Source of the DNA: Bacteroidales bacterium
GTDB taxonomy: Bacteria > Bacteroidota > Bacteroidia > Bacteroidales > ML635J-15
DNA length: 53,839 bases
Reading direction: 5' to 3'
Assembly: GCA_027858835.1 (NCBI GenBank)
Contig: JAQIBY010000098.1
Coordinates: forward strand, 1-53,839
The notes under the pieces are model-generated. The model ran no database searches. It was given only the letters and a program-made list of their open reading frames with translations, and was not told the DNA's origin. Shown here one piece after another: positions 1-8,114 of the stretch. The position numbers and the translations under genes were made by a program. The first letter of the stretch is position 1; each line of letters begins with the position of its first letter.

Positions 1-147
1 TTTTTTGAACATAAATTAAAAAAAAAGTTGTAATATTGCTTTACTTTTTCAGTACAAATTTAAACGGGTTCTATTTTGTGCTTGAAAAACTCAAAAAAAT
101 GAATTTTTAGAACCCACCTAAGGAAATAACTAAAATAAATTCATATT

Positions 148-1347
148 ATGGCAAAACGCACAATTGTAAATTTACCAGGAGATGGCATCGGACGTAGTGT
201 TTTAGATGCAGCAATTCGAGTATTGGATGCTGCAGGTTTTGAAGCAGATTATGTCGAAGGAGATATCGGATGGGAATTTTGGAGAACAGAAGGAAATCCT
301 TTACCTCAACGTACGCTTGATTTACTTGAAAAACACAAAGTCGCATTATTTGGTGCGATTACATCAAAACCAAAAGACGAAGCTGCGGAAGAACTTGTCC
401 CTGAACTCAAGGACAAAAACTTAGTTTACTCCTCTCCCATTGTCGGCTTACGTCAGCATTTCGGACTAGACATTTGTCTGCGTCCGTGCAGAACCTACAA
501 AGGGAATCCATTGAACTTCATCCGTCGTGGTGCAAATAAAGACATTGAAGAACCAATGGTAAATGCTGCTATTTTCCGTCAGAATACTGAAGGATTATAC
601 GGTGGCGTTGAATGGGCAAACCCACAAGGAGTTGTTTATGATGCATTGATGTCACATCCAAAATTCAAAAAGAATTTCGGACATGTACCTCAAGAAGAAA
701 TTTCCGTTTCAACCCGTATCTTTACGAAAAAAGCAACGGAAAGAATTCTTCGTGCTGCCTTTGAACATGCCAAAGAATTTGGGTTTGACAATATTACTGT
801 TTGCGAAAAACCAAATGTAATTCGTGAAACTTCAGGAATGATGTACAAAATGGCGCTTGAACTTCATAAAGCTGACTATCCGAACATTTGGGTGCGCAAC
901 ACAAACATTGATGCACAAATGATGTGGCTAACAAAAAATCCTGAAGATTACGGAGTAATTGTAGCCGGCAACATGTTTGGAGACATTGTTTCTGACGGAT
1001 TTGCAGGACTGATTGGTGGTTTAGGATTTGCGTGCTCTGCGCAGTATAATCCGGAAACCGGAATTAGTGTTTTTGAACCGACTCACGGATCAGCACCAAA
1101 ATATGCAGATTATGATGTTTCTATCGTTAATCCGATTGCAATGATTGAATCTGCTTGTATGATGCTGGATTTCATTAAAGAATACGATTATGCGAAAAAA
1201 ATTCGTGCTGCGGTTGCTGAAGTAATCGAAGAAGGAAAAGTTCGCACTTATGATATGATGAAAATGCGCGGAAAAGCTGATGTTATTGAAAACGGAGCTG
1301 CAAGCACCGATGAAATGGCTGATGCAGTAATCGCAAAATTGAAATAA
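148..1347 (+). CDS. isocitrate/isopropylmalate dehydrogenase family protein, probably isocitrate dehydrogenase
   Basis: This 399-residue protein belongs to the beta-decarboxylating dehydrogenases, which oxidise a 2-hydroxy acid with NAD(P) and release CO2; isocitrate to 2-oxoglutarate in the TCA cycle is the likeliest reaction. It has the N-terminal PGDGIG motif (residues 10-15), the substrate-loop segment QNTEGLYGG near residue 146, the metal-binding stretch GDIVSDGFAGLIGG near 277, and the cofactor segment FEPTHGSAPKYA near 308. Length is normal for the short bacterial and mitochondrial-like form. It is transcribed alone: 147 bases of AT-rich leader precede it and a strong hairpin follows. 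The choice of isocitrate rather than 3-isopropylmalate or homoisocitrate is an inference from overall resemblance; no leucine or lysine pathway gene is nearby. NAD versus NADP preference cannot be decided by eye. Confidence 0.88.
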   Translation: MAKRTIVNLPGDGIGRSVLDAAIRVLDAAGFEADYVEGDIGWEFWRTEGNPLPQRTLDLLEKHKVALFGAITSKPKDEAAEELVPELKDKNLVYSSPIVGLRQHFGLDICLRPCRTYKGNPLNFIRRGANKDIEEPMVNAAIFRQNTEGLYGGVEWANPQGVVYDALMSHPKFKKNFGHVPQEEISVSTRIFTKKATERILRAAFEHAKEFGFDNITVCEKPNVIRETSGMMYKMALELHKADYPNIWVRNTNIDAQMMWLTKNPEDYGVIVAGNMFGDIVSDGFAGLIGGLGFACSAQYNPETGISVFEPTHGSAPKYADYDVSIVNPIAMIESACMMLDFIKEYDYAKKIRAAVAEVIEEGKVRTYDMMKMRGKADVIENGAASTDEMADAVIAKLK

Positions 1348-1369
1348 TTATCCTTTTATAATACAATTT

Positions 1370-1401
1370 AAAAACCGTCTCATTTTGAGACGGTTTTTTT
1401 T
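1370..1401. terminator. bidirectional rho-independent terminator
   Basis: A 7-bp perfect stem (CCGTCTC / GAGACGG, loop ATTTT) is flanked by A on the left and eight T on the right, so it can end transcription of the dehydrogenase gene on plus and of the convergent T9SS gene pair on minus. Confidence 0.85.
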
Positions 1402-1513
1402 ATGAATGAAAGAAATTGCTTTTGTTCAACCAGTAGGCTGACATGCACAAATTTGCGCGCCAAAAACCACATGCTACACTTTGACACACCCGGACTGCTG
1501 GTCTTGTCATGCC

Positions 1514-3106
1514 TTACCGTAACACCGAAAAACTTTTGCTGATTCCATCTATTCTCAACACATAAGTCCCAGCGGAAAGGGTATGAACATTCAACGCATA
1601 ACGGGAGTTTCCTGCCGGAATACTATCTTGTATGAGCGTTTTTCCTGCTTGATTAATGACAGAAACAGGAATGTTTTTGTCTTGTGGTGTTAATTTGAGA
1701 TGAAGTGTGCTTAAAACAGGATTGGGGTATAATTGGATATCAGATTTAGAAAGCTTGTGTGAAATGCCTGTAATATCCTCAACCACAATTTGCTTTTCTG
1801 CCGTTTTTAAGCAGCCATCCTGAGAAACTTCAATACTAATTGTATAGGTTCCCGGTTCATTATAAGTATTACTTACCGTATCTCCGGCAGCAAAAGGCGT
1901 ATCACCATCAAAACTCCATTGCCAATTTTCTGCATAGGCATTGTTGTTTATGAAATCAATTGATAGCTCAGGATTTGTTGATGTCAGGTAAAACGTATCC
2001 TCATGCACAGCCGTTTGTACCCGTGGGCGCAACCAATGACAATCGCTTGGTGGTGGCTCATGGTAACGTGCAATGCCATGCGCTGGAAGAAAACCAGCTA
2101 CAGTATCGAATGCTCCACCCACATAAAGCTCATTTTTATATTCATACAATGCTGTAAGCACATTGCTTGCCCCGAGATTTTCGCCTGACCATTCTGTGCC
2201 ATCCCATTTTGCCATATAGTTAACGGGGATTCCGTTGACAATGGTAAAATTTCCACCTATGTACAAATTGCCACGGTACATGCACATGGCATGCTCATAC
2301 ACCATGCCGCCAAGTTGAGCGATGTTGTGAAATATCTCCCCATCGTAGCGATAAAGATAAACACTTCCAAGATAAAGGTCATTGTTAATGGTGTCAACAA
2401 ACATGTCAGTAACTGATGCTGTAAAGGGATTCCCGTTTTTGCGATACACATGATCCCAATGCCCGTTTTCATAAGCAGCTATGCCATGTAGCCACTCGCC
2501 GTTAGGTAGCTGAAACGTGCTATTCATGCCAGAATACAATTTATCATCATATACACATAATGCTCTTGATCTGTTTGAAAAAGATGTGCCAGAAAATGTG
2601 CTGCCATTCCAGGTAATTAAATAAACTAACTCGGGATGCTCCGGACAATATATCCCGGGTCCTCCAATATAGAGTGAATCCTGATATTCCGTGAGAAATC
2701 TTACTTCCATCTGATGTTGCCATTGTATTCCCCCGAGCTGTTCCCAGCTTGTACCGTTCCAGATCGCAAGCTTTTCAATGTCTTCATCGGTGGTGATGAT
2801 ATCGAATGCTCCCCCAAGTATCAAATCTCCATTGTAAACACTGACAGAATATGCAGCGCTACCATAGTCATCAATTCCTGGAAAAGAATACATGTTTATG
2901 GAATCCCAACCTACAACACAATAACTGTCTGTAAACTCAGTTTCTCTAAAACTACCTGCAATGATAAGTGTATCATTGTAATTTTTAAATTGTAATGCCA
3001 TTGAATACACATTAAGGCCAGGTAATGTGTCCCATGTCTGCGCTTTTGCCTGCATACAAATACCAGTAGTAATTATTACAATAAAAAGCTTTATTTGATT
3101 TTTCAT
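1514..3106 (-). CDS. secreted T9SS cargo protein: beta-propeller-like repeats, PKD domain, type A sorting domain
   Basis: The 530-residue protein starts with a signal peptide (hydrophobic stretch, cleavage after AKAQ near residue 23). Residues about 40-350 hold seven or so repeats around a core like LYIGGNF / LILGGAF / LYVGGAF, which suggests a Kelch- or WD-like propeller. A PKD domain follows (about residues 375-440, with the core WQWSFDGD and NEPGTYTISIEV), and the last 80 residues form a T9SS type A sorting domain (QLYPNPV ... GTYVLRIDG). It is therefore expected to be exported through the outer membrane and released or anchored on the surface. The start overlaps the stop of the upstream hydrolase gene by four bases (ATGA), so the two are translationally coupled. 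No enzymatic motif is visible; ligand and function are unknown. Confidence 0.85.
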   Translation of the reverse strand: MKNQIKLFIVIITTGICMQAKAQTWDTLPGLNVYSMALQFKNYNDTLIIAGSFRETEFTDSYCVVGWDSINMYSFPGIDDYGSAAYSVSVYNGDLILGGAFDIITTDEDIEKLAIWNGTSWEQLGGIQWQHQMEVRFLTEYQDSLYIGGPGIYCPEHPELVYLITWNGSTFSGTSFSNRSRALCVYDDKLYSGMNSTFQLPNGEWLHGIAAYENGHWDHVYRKNGNPFTASVTDMFVDTINNDLYLGSVYLYRYDGEIFHNIAQLGGMVYEHAMCMYRGNLYIGGNFTIVNGIPVNYMAKWDGTEWSGENLGASNVLTALYEYKNELYVGGAFDTVAGFLPAHGIARYHEPPPSDCHWLRPRVQTAVHEDTFYLTSTNPELSIDFINNNAYAENWQWSFDGDTPFAAGDTVSNTYNEPGTYTISIEVSQDGCLKTAEKQIVVEDITGISHKLSKSDIQLYPNPVLSTLHLKLTPQDKNIPVSVINQAGKTLIQDSIPAGNSRYALNVHTLSAGTYVLRIDGISKSFSVLR

Positions 3107-5004
3107 TGTTTGACAAATTTTATGGATTGTACAAGTTTACTGCCGAATGTAAATTTAATTTGATACATACCGGGGGTGTAAGTGTCAAGATTTAATTCAA
3201 GTAAGGAGTGTCCTTTTACTAGTGGTTTAGTTTCAACTACTCTCCCTGAAATATCTGTGATTTGAATGAAAACAGACATATCAGCCGGACATTGATATGG
3301 GACAAAAACTTGTTTGCTTGCAGGGTTAGGAAAGGCATTGCCAATCTTGATGTTTTTGTTTTTCAGATTTGTTATGCTTGTACTTTGCTTGATAGGTAAA
3401 AGAAGAGAAGAGGAATGATCCGCATTGTGATGTACAGCATTTAGCGCTGTTAGCGTATCGCCGGAACTGTATAATGCTTCTCCATTATTTATGTTTCGAT
3501 GAAAGCGTGGGTAATTGGATGAACTTATGTCCACACGCAATTTGTGATTACTTAGAAAGCTATGTGCTATGCTCGGCAGAACAATTTCAATTGGGTAAAC
3601 TTCTCCCGCTGTCATAAAGCTTTCATTTGTTTGCTCAAAGCCATTTCGAAATCGCATTCTGTATATTCCATCCAATAATAAAATGCTTCTGCCATCCGGA
3701 TACACATCGCAAAGTCGGACAGCAAAATCAGTGTCAGGACGATTGCTGGATACATAAAGGTTTACATGGATATTCCCATTGATGCTTAAACTTTCCGTGA
3801 GGCTGGGCGTATCAAAAATCAGGATGTCATCGCGGCTTTCTACCTCTATTGATTGATCGTATGGTCCTTGTAAAAGATCCTGACGAAGTGTTGGTCCTCC
3901 AATGGTCGGTGATGGATCTTGCGGATAGTACAAAAAGCTAGAGCAAGTATCACCGAGTTCAGGTATTTGGTTTAACAAACTACCATCGGCTTGAAAATAG
4001 AGCGTTTCGGGCGTATTTGGAAGTGGCCATGCTTCACTGCTTCGCCATTCCATGTCACCCATATGAAAAAGTTTTATTGTCGGATTGCTTAGCCAGCCAT
4101 TGTAAGCATTCAAAAGATAATAATCAAAAAATGCAAGTGCGTATTCATCGCTGTATCCTTCTGCTTCGGGGAAAAATAATTCGCCTTGTTGTTCGCTACC
4201 CACCTGAGCCTGACCAAAACCTCCATGTGCCCACGGACCGATGAGTAATTTGTGTTGTTCTGCAATTTCACTAGGTGAGTTTGCTAGTAAATCCTGGAAG
4301 TATTGAATTTTAAATTCAGAATCGTGATCGAACCAACCGCAAATCATCAGCATGGGAATGTCGATGCTTTCTGGATAGAATGTGATGTTTTCAGTGTATT
4401 GCCAAGTCAGATCGTAATAGGGATGGGCTTCCAACAGCGTGGACATACCATATCCGAGTGCATCAAGCTGCTCAATATATTCTTCTCTGTAAACACCATT
4501 GGGATAATACTCTTGATAAAGCATTTGAGGGCTTGCAACTAAGGGCACCGCACATATATGATTTGGATGCTGTTCTTTTGCTGTTTGAAATTGAACTTTT
4601 CCTAAAGCAGATGCACCCCAAGTGCCAATTTTACCGTCTGACCATGTTTGGTCTTTAATCCAGTCAATAATGTCGTATCCATCTTCACCACGATTTACTT
4701 CAGCATTTGCCGCACTAGCCGATGCATAAAATCCGCGCCAATCAACAATCACAAAATTGTACGGACTATTGTCAATATCTGTTCCAAAACCTAAAGGTAG
4801 AGAATAGCGATAAAAAAGCTTGTTGTATGGGGTTTGTATCAGAATGGTTGGTCGAGATATTTCAGGTTGCGGAATGTAAATGTCAGCTGCTAAAGTTTGC
4901 CCATCTCTGACCGGAATATTTGTTTCGGTTGGACTGAGCGGTTGTGCGATTAAACTTCCTGTAAAAAGTAAAAATGCGGTAAAAATAGCTATGTTTAGTT
5001 TCAT
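3103..5004 (-). CDS. CocE/NonD-type serine hydrolase (X-Pro dipeptidyl-peptidase S15 family) with T9SS sorting domain
   Basis: The 633-residue secreted hydrolase has a signal peptide (cleavage near AQ, residue 21), an alpha/beta-hydrolase core and a C-terminal jelly roll typical of the family. The triad can be proposed from sequence: Ser132 in GASALG, Asp226 in CGWFD, His260 in IGPWAHGG. These are the places where CocE-type esterases and glutaryl-7-ACA acylases carry theirs, although the nucleophile elbow has Ala instead of the usual Tyr after Ser. Family members cleave amide or ester bonds with acyl or proline-type substrates; the actual substrate is unknown. About 75 C-terminal residues (AFPNPAS ... 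GMYQIKFTF) are a T9SS type A sorting domain, so it acts outside the cell. It is the first gene of a two-gene unit, overlapping the propeller protein by ATGA. Confidence 0.88.
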   Translation of the reverse strand: MKLNIAIFTAFLLFTGSLIAQPLSPTETNIPVRDGQTLAADIYIPQPEISRPTILIQTPYNKLFYRYSLPLGFGTDIDNSPYNFVIVDWRGFYASASAANAEVNRGEDGYDIIDWIKDQTWSDGKIGTWGASALGKVQFQTAKEQHPNHICAVPLVASPQMLYQEYYPNGVYREEYIEQLDALGYGMSTLLEAHPYYDLTWQYTENITFYPESIDIPMLMICGWFDHDSEFKIQYFQDLLANSPSEIAEQHKLLIGPWAHGGFGQAQVGSEQQGELFFPEAEGYSDEYALAFFDYYLLNAYNGWLSNPTIKLFHMGDMEWRSSEAWPLPNTPETLYFQADGSLLNQIPELGDTCSSFLYYPQDPSPTIGGPTLRQDLLQGPYDQSIEVESRDDILIFDTPSLTESLSINGNIHVNLYVSSNRPDTDFAVRLCDVYPDGRSILLLDGIYRMRFRNGFEQTNESFMTAGEVYPIEIVLPSIAHSFLSNHKLRVDISSSNYPRFHRNINNGEALYSSGDTLTALNAVHHNADHSSSLLLPIKQSTSITNLKNKNIKIGNAFPNPASKQVFVPYQCPADMSVFIQITDISGRVVETKPLVKGHSLLELNLDTYTPGMYQIKFTFGSKLVQSIKFVKQ

Positions 5005-5215
5005 GTTAATTGTTTTGCATAAATATACGAAAACAATTTAAGTTTGAAATGAAAACCGGTGATTCCGAGAGGCGTTTCATGCATCACACTCCTCAGTCAC
5101 CTAGCTAGCGCGCATCTCAAGGCAAGCAGAATAACTTTTTTTTAAATTTCTTGATTCGACGCTTCGGACTTCCAAGCGTTAATAAGCAGAAAGTTTAAAA
5201 GTTTCTTACTTCCAG

Positions 5216-5241
5216 ATAATACCAATAGTGTTTCAGAATGA
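5216..5241. repeat. dispersed intergenic repeat, copy 1
   Basis: This 26-base segment starts ATAATACCAAT and contains GTGTTTCA. It matches bases 20912-20937 with two substitutions. Both copies lie between genes, next to terminators of minus-strand genes. Confidence 0.6.
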
Positions 5242-5274
5242 GAGCGGTTAATTGAACCAATAATTGTTAAAACA

Positions 5275-5305
5275 AAAAGCGAGCAAAGAAACTCTGCTCG
5301 CTTTT
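5275..5305 (-). terminator. terminator of the PorE-like gene
   Basis: Perfect 11-bp stem AAAAGCGAGCA / TGCTCGCTTTT with a 9-base loop, followed on the minus strand by a T-rich run. It lies 22 bases beyond the stop codon of the minus-strand gene. Confidence 0.8.
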
Positions 5306-5326
5306 AAATTCATTTAATATTCAGTT

Positions 5327-7939
5327 TTACTCAAAGAAACTCATTTTACGGATAAACGGTTGATATCCCATGTCTCTGAGATTCTGCATTGATGCTTCAG
5401 CAGCGGAACGAGTGTTAAACACACCCACATAATAGCGATAGAAACCGTCATCACCGATATGTTCTTCCACACCGATCAAGTCATCAAAATAGTCAATACT
5501 GCGACGTTGTTTCAATGCAAAAATCTGAATGGTAAATTGCTCTCCATCAGCATCAACTTGTTGTGCAACCAGATCTTCACTACTAATCAGTTCACCGTCA
5601 ACCTCAATTGGGTCAACAACAAGTGTTCCGCGTTCTCCTTGTTTCAAAGGTTTAAACTCAACACGACGGTTCAATCGTCGTCCTTCCGGATAATCTTGTC
5701 CATTAATCACATTACTGGCAATTGGATCAGTTTTTCCATATTTTTTCGTTATCAAACTAGTCGGAGACACCCCTTTTGAAACAAGATAATCCTTGGTTGC
5801 TTTTGCACGTCTGTATGATAACAAATAATTATATTCATTGCTTCCGATTGCATCTGTGTGTCCGGCAATTTCAATAACAGCATCCGTATTATCAAGCATG
5901 TATTGAGCTAACATATTAAGGTTCTCATGATATTCAGATAGTACATTGTATTTATCAAAATCAAAGAAAATATTTTGAATATGTGTTACTATAACATCAA
6001 CATCTGCTTCAGCAGCTAAGTCAATATCTAAGAATAAGCCATCACCTTCGGAAATATCTAAACCATAAATTATTTCAGCATAACCCGGGATTTTTCCTTG
6101 AGCTACAATATTTTCCGCCGGCACGCCTCGCTGAACCAGTTCGTTTTTCACAGTTTCAAAACGCTCATTGCTCAATGGATGACTCGGCGGATAATTAATT
6201 GTCACAACCATAGGAGCTTGGGTGGTGTCAACTATTTCCACCATTTTATTGACAATTCGAGTTCCACTTGGAGTCATATCGGTTTCTCCATTTTCAAACA
6301 ACACCACATCATGATAAGCATAAAGCTGTACAATAACCGGAGTAATATCAACAGGCTTATAATTGTCAATAAATTGATCTGCATCTTTTTGGGTCGGGTC
6401 AATATCACGCGCAACCATCTGACGACCATTCACATGATAAATTAAATCGTATGAACTTCCAGGACGCAAAGTCAGGATATATTCGCCGGTGTATTTGTTC
6501 GGACGGAAAATTCCGGCAACTGTATTGGTCTTTTTATCACGAGCAATAACAACCACATCTTCAGGAACCCGGTCTTCGGTATCTGTAACTGTTCCTTCAT
6601 AAATAGCAAGCCCTGTAATAAAGACGTCTTTATGATTAATCATATACAAATCCAAATCTCCATATCCGTCCTCACGGTAAGTACTCAGATATCCTCTACG
6701 ACCATCCATACTCATCACATAGGACACATTATCACCAGTTGTATTAATTGGAAATCCGAGATTTACAGGTTCACCGAACTCGTAATTTTCATCCATTTTG
6801 GAATAAAAAATATCAAATCCACCCATGCTCTTATGTCCTTGAGAACTGAGAAATAATGTTTGTCCATCGGGATGTATAAATGGTGTTTCCTCATCAAATT
6901 CTGTATTAATATTCGGTCCCAATAAGCGTGGCTCACCAAAATCTCCATTTGGAAGACGGCGAATCACATAAATATCTAAGCCTCCATAACCTTCCGGGCG
7001 ATCACTCGTAAAATAAACGGATTGGTTATCAGGAGAAATACAGGCATGCGTTTCACGATTTTTTGTATTAATTTCTTCTGTCATCAATGACGGCTTCGAC
7101 CATGCAGAGTCATTTTTATTCTTTGAAGAAAAAATATTTCCAGCTTGATATTCTGAACGGAAAAAGAGCAACAAATCACCATCAGTCGATAATCCAATTG
7201 ATGCCTCATTTTCTTCGGTATTAATTTTTTCATCCATACGTTCCGGATCTCTCCACTCTTCATCGGCTTTGTAAGTCACAAACAAATCTTCATCCTGATT
7301 ATAAAATGGTTCATCTGCTTTGGGTCGTTTGGATGTGAAAATCATCATTGATTCATGCACATCAATAATTGGGGTGTGGTCACTATATTTCGAGTTAATG
7401 ACAGGTCCCATATTTACCATATCGACATTCACAGGATGTTTTACCATTACTTCAGCGCGACGTGTCATCGCCATCTGATGCTCTGTCATTGCCCGATAAT
7501 ACAAATCATACTCATCTTTTTCATTTAAAAACGTTAAAAAAGTATCGAAAGCATCTAATGAGCGCTCAAACTCCATATTAATTCTGTATGCTTGCCCTAA
7601 AAAATACCAGGTAATAGGTGGCGCATTTCGCTCACGATGATTATCGTCCTGAAATTTTTCAGTGACAAATTCTGAAGCAAACTCAAGTTTTTCTTCCGCC
7701 ATTTTTTGCATGGTGCGGCTTTTTAGATAACACAAACCTAATTTGAACTGCACATTTGCATTATCAGGATCAATGGTATGCAGCTCCTCTAGTAAAGGAA
7801 TTGCATCACCATAATTTTCCTCATAAATAAAAGCTGATGCATCATAAAATTTATTCACAAAACGTCTGTCAGGGTTACGCTGACTAAAGCCCGTAAAAAC
7901 TAGGCTTAAAAGAAGAATCGTTGCTATGCACTTTTTCAT
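5327..7939 (-). CDS. PorE-like envelope protein: TPR, PD40 propeller, beta-sandwich, two OmpA-like modules, SPOR-like end
   Basis: The 870-residue protein has a signal peptide (MKKCIATILLLSLVFTGFSQ), TPR-like helices at about 30-160, PD40/WD40-like blades at about 190-430 (for example SPDNQSVYFTSDRPEGYGG and HPDGQTLFLSSQGHKSMGG), and a carboxypeptidase-regulatory-like sandwich near 445-540. An OmpA/MotB domain follows at about 650-775 with AGHTDAIGSNEYN and GRRLNRRVEF, the residues that hold peptidoglycan diaminopimelate. Residues about 795-870 (FTIQIFALKQ ... FNTRSAAEASMQNLRDMGYQPFIRKM) read as a SPOR-type domain. The order TPR-PD40-CRD-OmpA is that of PorE, a T9SS component that ties the machine to peptidoglycan, and the window encodes five T9SS cargoes. 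Bacteroidota carry several such paralogs, so assignment to PorE itself is tentative. It is monocistronic, with its own promoter and terminator. Confidence 0.8.
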   Translation of the reverse strand: MKKCIATILLLSLVFTGFSQRNPDRRFVNKFYDASAFIYEENYGDAIPLLEELHTIDPDNANVQFKLGLCYLKSRTMQKMAEEKLEFASEFVTEKFQDDNHRERNAPPITWYFLGQAYRINMEFERSLDAFDTFLTFLNEKDEYDLYYRAMTEHQMAMTRRAEVMVKHPVNVDMVNMGPVINSKYSDHTPIIDVHESMMIFTSKRPKADEPFYNQDEDLFVTYKADEEWRDPERMDEKINTEENEASIGLSTDGDLLLFFRSEYQAGNIFSSKNKNDSAWSKPSLMTEEINTKNRETHACISPDNQSVYFTSDRPEGYGGLDIYVIRRLPNGDFGEPRLLGPNINTEFDEETPFIHPDGQTLFLSSQGHKSMGGFDIFYSKMDENYEFGEPVNLGFPINTTGDNVSYVMSMDGRRGYLSTYREDGYGDLDLYMINHKDVFITGLAIYEGTVTDTEDRVPEDVVVIARDKKTNTVAGIFRPNKYTGEYILTLRPGSSYDLIYHVNGRQMVARDIDPTQKDADQFIDNYKPVDITPVIVQLYAYHDVVLFENGETDMTPSGTRIVNKMVEIVDTTQAPMVVTINYPPSHPLSNERFETVKNELVQRGVPAENIVAQGKIPGYAEIIYGLDISEGDGLFLDIDLAAEADVDVIVTHIQNIFFDFDKYNVLSEYHENLNMLAQYMLDNTDAVIEIAGHTDAIGSNEYNYLLSYRRAKATKDYLVSKGVSPTSLITKKYGKTDPIASNVINGQDYPEGRRLNRRVEFKPLKQGERGTLVVDPIEVDGELISSEDLVAQQVDADGEQFTIQIFALKQRRSIDYFDDLIGVEEHIGDDGFYRYYVGVFNTRSAAEASMQNLRDMGYQPFIRKMSFFE

Positions 7940-7968
7940 AGTTACAATAGTTTGTAATTGGATGAAGG

Positions 7969-7998
7969 TAAAGATACAAAATTAATGATAGTTTGCAA
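7969..7998 (-). promoter_or_regulatory. Bacteroidota-type promoter of the PorE-like gene
   Basis: On the minus strand a TTG (-33 element, bases 7998-7996) is followed after exactly 19 bases by TATCTTTA (7976-7969), close to the TAnnTTTG -7 element of the primary Bacteroidota sigma factor. The predicted start of transcription lies about 20 bases before the ATG at 7939. Confidence 0.6.
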
Positions 7999-8114
7999 GC
8001 ATTGTAAGGATTTGCGTACATTTTTATGTCATTGCAGCAAGATAAAGAGAAAAAACATCACGATAAATAGCCTCAAAAAAATGCTCGAAACACAGATTTT
8101 CGCAAAAAATATAC

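Larger units (their letters stand above)
5005..5326. other. gene-free stretch with a terminator and one copy of a dispersed intergenic repeat
   Basis: I see no credible gene in these 322 bases. The right end holds the terminator of the PorE-like gene (5275-5305). Bases 5216-5241 match 20912-20937 at 24 of 26 positions, marking a repeat shared with another gene-free stretch. The left end is the leader of the minus-strand hydrolase gene. Confidence 0.6.
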
